From NCBI GenBank assembly GCA_025450255.1, contig JANWHV010000156.1, positions 1-8,936 on the forward strand: a DNA stretch of 8,936 bases. The letters are read 5' to 3'. The position numbers and the translations under genes are program-made. Every line of letters starts with the position of its first letter. Position 1 is the stretch's first letter. Shown here in pieces: positions 5,916 to 8,936 of the stretch. Source of the DNA: Chloroflexota bacterium (GTDB lineage: Bacteria; Chloroflexota; UBA5177; JANWHV01). The notes under the pieces are model-generated. The model saw nothing but the letters and a program-made list of their open reading frames with translations. It had not been told where the DNA came from and ran no database searches.

Positions 5916-8030
5916 ATGAGCATGGCGCGGCCAAAGCAGAAGGTAATAGTACGCATGAACGCGCCGGCGGAGCGGCGCCGCGGCTTCCGCTGGGCGCCGT
6001 TGCTCGTCATCTGCCTATTCGGCGCCCTGGCGCTCAGCATTTTCCGCTGGGAACGCGGCATGGACGGCGTGATCTATCCGGGCGTCAAAATCGCCGGCGT
6101 GGATGTGGGTGGGGACAGCGTAGCCGTGGCTCGACTGCGGCTGCAGCCGGTGGCGCAGGCGTACACCAATCGCGGCATCACGGTGATCGCGGGCGGCCAC
6201 ACCTGGAAGGTCACGCCCAAGCAGCTTGGCATGCGGCTCGATCTCGATCAGCGTCTTCGTGAGGCGTACGCCCTGGGTCGCGAGGACGATCTGCTCGATC
6301 GCTACAGCACCCAGATCACGGCGGCGCTGCAGGGTCGCGGCATCTCATTGATCGGCAACTATGACAGCGGCGCGCTGCGGGACTTTGTACAACAATTGGC
6401 CCGAGGTGTCTACCAGGAGGCGCAACCGGCGGTCGTCAGCCTGCAAAATGCGCGGGCCGTGGTTTCGACCCATGCCACAAGCGGATTGAAACTCGATCGA
6501 CAAGCGGCGATGGCGTTACTTGCCGCCGCGCTGGCCGATTCCCACCAAACCGTGGTGCATGTGCCGGTGCTTGCGGTAACCCCGGCGGTGAGCGAAGCGG
6601 AAGCGAATCGCGAGGTCGCCGCCTTGCAGTCGATCCTCAGCGCGAAATTGCACCTGCATTTCGGCAGCCATAGCTGGCTGCTCGACGCCTCATCCATCGC
6701 GCTGGCCATCTCTCTCACCACCGTCATCGCGTCCGGCGGGGCCGCGACCTATCAGCACAGCCTGGATCAGGCGGCGCTCACGCGGTACGTGGACAATCTA
6801 GGCACGCAGATCGACCAACCAATGAAGCCTGCCACCGTGGCCATCCACGACGCGCGCATTGGCGTGGTGCCCGGACAAAACGGCCTCCACCTTGACCGCT
6901 TTGCCACGAAGCAAGTGCTGGCGCAGGCCATTCTGCAAGGCGGTACCCAGGATCTCAACCTGCCTGGGGGCGTGGCGCAGATGACCACGCCGACATCGGC
7001 CGCGCAAGTGGCGGCCCGACAGGCCGCGGAGTTGATCCGCCGGCCCCTTGCCCTGACCTATCACTCCTACTCCTGGCTGCTCGGTCCGTCGCAACTTGGC
7101 TCGACCCTGGCCTTCATACCGCGGCGCGATCCGGTGAACGGCCCGGTCCTGGATGTGCGGGTGGACCCGGCGAAACTGGCCCAGGTGCTCGGCCCGGTGA
7201 CGAACAGCGTGGCAACCAAGCCCGTGGACGCTCATTTCGTGACCAGGGGGAATCACGTGCTGCTCGCGCCCTCGTTGCCTGGCCGTCGTGTCGATTTCGC
7301 GGCGCTGGCGCCGTCTATCGAGGGCCGCGGCCGCATACTGTCGCTCCCGCTGCCGGTGGCGCTCTACCAGCCGCAACTGACCACGGCAAAGGCGGAAGCC
7401 ATGGGTATCCACGATCTGCTGATCGCGCATTCCACCTATTTCCCTGGTTCCAGCGCCGCTCGCCTGACGAACATCCACGCGGCGGTCCAGCATCTCGACG
7501 GCCAATTGATAGCCCCGGACGAGGTATTCTCCTTCAACCAGCGGATCGGCGACATCACCGCTGCCGGCGGCTACGTGGAGGGGATCAACATCGTCGACAA
7601 CCAGGACGTGCCGGGGATAGGCGGGGGTGTATGCCAGGTAGCCGTCACCCTCTTCCCGTCCGCGGTCTTTGCCGGCTTGAGGATTGAAGAGCGGACGCCG
7701 CACGCCAACGTCGTGTCGTATTACAACCCAGTCGGCATGGACGCGACGGTATATGTCTCGCCGAACGGTCCTGACGTGAAGTTCAGAAACACAACAGGAC
7801 ATTGGATATTGGTCACCTTCGCGGAAGACCTGGCCCATGACAAGCTCACCGCCCGCTTCTTCGGCACGAACCCGCACTTCCGCGTGGTGGTGCGCGGCCC
7901 AACCGCCAAGACGGAGCCGAACGGGGACGTGGACGCAGTCTTTTACCGGACGGTTTACGATAGTAAGGGGAACGTGTTGCTGGACGCGGCGTTCCGCAGC
8001 CACTATGTCCCGGTAGGCGCCGCGCACTGA
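5916..8030 (+). CDS. VanW family protein with peptidoglycan-binding-like repeats, membrane anchored
   Basis: A 704-residue protein. A basic N-terminus (1-25) precedes one hydrophobic segment (about 26-43), giving a type II membrane protein with the bulk outside. After the typical YPGVKIAGVDVGG start (54-66) come three similar regions, each with a strand-rich H/S-W motif: about 87-220 (GGHTWKVTPKQLG), 244-353 (GSHSWLLDASSIA) and 376-486 (YHSYSWLLGPSQLG). They fit the putative peptidoglycan-binding repeat PF12229. Residues about 498-635 are the VanW domain (PF04294), with STYFPGSS, VFSFN, GGGVCQVAVTLF (Cys573) and the HANVVSYYNPVGMDATVY block. VanW is known from some vancomycin-resistance clusters, but its biochemical role is unsettled; no van ligase or regulator is here, so a general cell-wall role is more likely than resistance. 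The start is uncertain: AGGA sits 5 bases before the ATG at 5922 (Met3), and AGAAGG 11 bases before the ATG at 5955 (Met14). Confidence 0.92.
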   Translation: MSMARPKQKVIVRMNAPAERRRGFRWAPLLVICLFGALALSIFRWERGMDGVIYPGVKIAGVDVGGDSVAVARLRLQPVAQAYTNRGITVIAGGHTWKVTPKQLGMRLDLDQRLREAYALGREDDLLDRYSTQITAALQGRGISLIGNYDSGALRDFVQQLARGVYQEAQPAVVSLQNARAVVSTHATSGLKLDRQAAMALLAAALADSHQTVVHVPVLAVTPAVSEAEANREVAALQSILSAKLHLHFGSHSWLLDASSIALAISLTTVIASGGAATYQHSLDQAALTRYVDNLGTQIDQPMKPATVAIHDARIGVVPGQNGLHLDRFATKQVLAQAILQGGTQDLNLPGGVAQMTTPTSAAQVAARQAAELIRRPLALTYHSYSWLLGPSQLGSTLAFIPRRDPVNGPVLDVRVDPAKLAQVLGPVTNSVATKPVDAHFVTRGNHVLLAPSLPGRRVDFAALAPSIEGRGRILSLPLPVALYQPQLTTAKAEAMGIHDLLIAHSTYFPGSSAARLTNIHAAVQHLDGQLIAPDEVFSFNQRIGDITAAGGYVEGINIVDNQDVPGIGGGVCQVAVTLFPSAVFAGLRIEERTPHANVVSYYNPVGMDATVYVSPNGPDVKFRNTTGHWILVTFAEDLAHDKLTARFFGTNPHFRVVVRGPTAKTEPNGDVDAVFYRTVYDSKGNVLLDAAFRSHYVPVGAAH

Positions 8031-8031
8031 G

Positions 8032-8054
8032 GCGGCGGGTGGCATGTACGCCGC
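8032..8054 (+). terminator. Candidate intrinsic terminator after the VanW gene
   Basis: GCGGCG (8032-8037) pairs with CGCCGC (8049-8054) across an 11-base loop, immediately after the TGA at 8028-8030, and is followed by TTCTTT. The T-tract is short and interrupted. Position and GC stem support termination before the next gene, which begins 138 bases after the stop. Confidence 0.4.
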
Positions 8055-8168
8055 TTCTTTGCTGATCTGGACCGTATTGGGCTAAATCCGGGTAGGCTGT
8101 GATGACGGCAATCCTGGTTGTATGCGAAAACGACCGTGCCACGAGCTTGTAATGTAGGAGAAGGTGAC

Positions 8169-8936
8169 ATGCAGGAGCGGTTGACCTTCGGTTGGGTGAT
8201 CAGGCCGGCTACCCCGGACAGTATGCGCGCGGCGCACAGCGTCCCGTTCGCAGCGGGCGAGGGGCTGGTAACAGCCGACCGCCGTTTCATCGATGTCCTA
8301 CCCGCCGCGTTCAGCAATCTGTGGGTAGAAGACCACTTTCAATGGGGTGATGCACCGACGCTTGAAGCCTTCGTCACCATGACATATTTCGCCGCCCTCT
8401 ACCCCACCTACGGCATGGGCAGCATCGTGCTGGGGAACAGCTACCGGAATCCGGCGCTCACGGCGAAAATGGCGGCGACGCTGCAACTGCTGACCGGCGG
8501 CCGCTTCGTCCTGGGTATCGGCGCGGGCTGGAAACAGGACGAATACGAAGCCTATGGCTACCCCTTTCCCAGCGCGGCCACGCGCATCGACCAACTGGAA
8601 GAGGCTTGCCAGGTGATCAAGGCCATGTTTAACGAGAGCCCGGCCACCCTTGCGGGCGGGCACTTCCACGTGAAGGATGCCTACTGCGAGCCGCGCCCGC
8701 AACCGCGCATCCCGCTGCTGATCGGCGGCGGCGGCGAGCGGAAGACGCTGCGGGTGGTAGCGCGCCACGCCGACTGGTGGAACCTCGGGTTTTGCACCGC
8801 CGAGGAGTACGCTCACAAGCAAGCGGTGCTGGCCGCCCACTGCTCGAGGGTTGGCCGCGACCCCCAGGAGATCACCCACACCTATTACGCGATCGTCGAC
8901 CTCAGCGACGACCAGGAGAGGGCGCGTGCCGCGGAC
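8169..8936 (+). CDS. LLM class (luciferase-like) flavin/F420-dependent oxidoreductase, C-terminus cut by window edge
   Basis: The frame is open from the ATG at 8169 to the last base, giving 256 codons with no stop. Family hallmarks are in order: WVEDHF (52-57), the core strand with GSIVLGNSYRNPALTAK (84-100), LTGGRFVLGIGAGW (108-121) followed by the E-Y/F-G-P stretch and R-x-x-Q-L-E-E (139-145), PQPRIPLLIGGGG (177-189) and ARHADWWN (198-205). These define the bacterial luciferase-like TIM barrel that binds F420 or FMN and transfers hydride to or from a small substrate in the cytoplasm. The substrate cannot be told from sequence. Members usually have about 300-340 residues, so perhaps 50-80 are missing. 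AGGAG at 8156-8160, 8 bases before the ATG, supports this start. The gap from the VanW gene and the hairpin between them suggest separate transcription. F420 rather than FMN use is inferred from family resemblance only. Confidence 0.9.
   Translation, partial: MQERLTFGWVIRPATPDSMRAAHSVPFAAGEGLVTADRRFIDVLPAAFSNLWVEDHFQWGDAPTLEAFVTMTYFAALYPTYGMGSIVLGNSYRNPALTAKMAATLQLLTGGRFVLGIGAGWKQDEYEAYGYPFPSAATRIDQLEEACQVIKAMFNESPATLAGGHFHVKDAYCEPRPQPRIPLLIGGGGERKTLRVVARHADWWNLGFCTAEEYAHKQAVLAAHCSRVGRDPQEITHTYYAIVDLSDDQERARAAD

Noticed and set aside
5756..6262. GTG-started plus-strand frame overlapping the VanW start
   Set aside because: It overlaps the VanW coding region in another frame, and its translation is rich in Arg, Gly and His with no domain.
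5916..8030. A vancomycin-resistance cluster around the VanW gene
   Set aside because: No VanA/B-type ligase, VanH, VanX or two-component regulator is present; VanW proteins are widespread outside resistance clusters.
6798..8045. Minus-strand 415-codon open frame opposite the VanW gene
   Set aside because: It is antisense to a clear VanW domain, is Arg/His/Gly-rich and shows no family motif.
1..8936. CRISPR arrays, tRNA or rRNA genes, complete insertion sequences
   Set aside because: No spaced direct repeats, no tRNA-like cloverleaf and no transposase reading frame were seen on either strand by eye.

Overview
The window is a high-GC stretch of an ordinary-looking bacterial chromosome. The gene families suggest a Chloroflexota-type organism (Ktedonobacteria or a relative). 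The reasons are the Uma2-type remnant with its coiled-coil tail, a VanW protein with several peptidoglycan-binding repeats, a luciferase-like F420-type oxidoreductase, and a GNAT-first protein acetyltransferase fused to an acyl-CoA synthetase. This placement is inference from family content; no rRNA or other phylogenetic marker is present.

Layout from left to right: (1) the last few codons of a probable upstream + strand gene, then about 280 bases of leader containing a 7-bp inverted repeat. (2) A large + strand gene for a class II Pat-like protein: an N-terminal GNAT acetyltransferase followed by the CoA-binding, ligase and ATP-grasp modules of an NDP-forming acyl-CoA synthetase. (3) A minus-strand remnant that appears to be an internally deleted Uma2-family gene: start region with ribosome binding site and coiled-coil tail remain, the nuclease core is gone. 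(4) A minus-strand AAA+ ATPase with a Pro/Ala-rich N-terminus and a winged-helix-like domain, with a candidate promoter in front. (5) A minus-strand small secreted protein with six cysteines. (6) Divergent from it, across a 200-base region with two inverted repeats, a + strand membrane-anchored VanW protein with three peptidoglycan-binding-like repeats. (7) The first 256 codons of a + strand LLM-class flavin/F420 oxidoreductase, which runs off the right edge.

The genes do not form one operon or an obvious multi-gene system; most have their own leader. The only pair with a plausible functional link is the secreted six-cysteine protein and the VanW protein, both predicted to act outside the membrane and sharing one divergent control region. 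The best candidates for under-described biology are the AAA+ winged-helix ATPase, the Pat-like fusion that keeps both synthetase histidines, and the Uma2 deletion remnant. No tRNA, rRNA, CRISPR array, complete insertion sequence or origin was seen.
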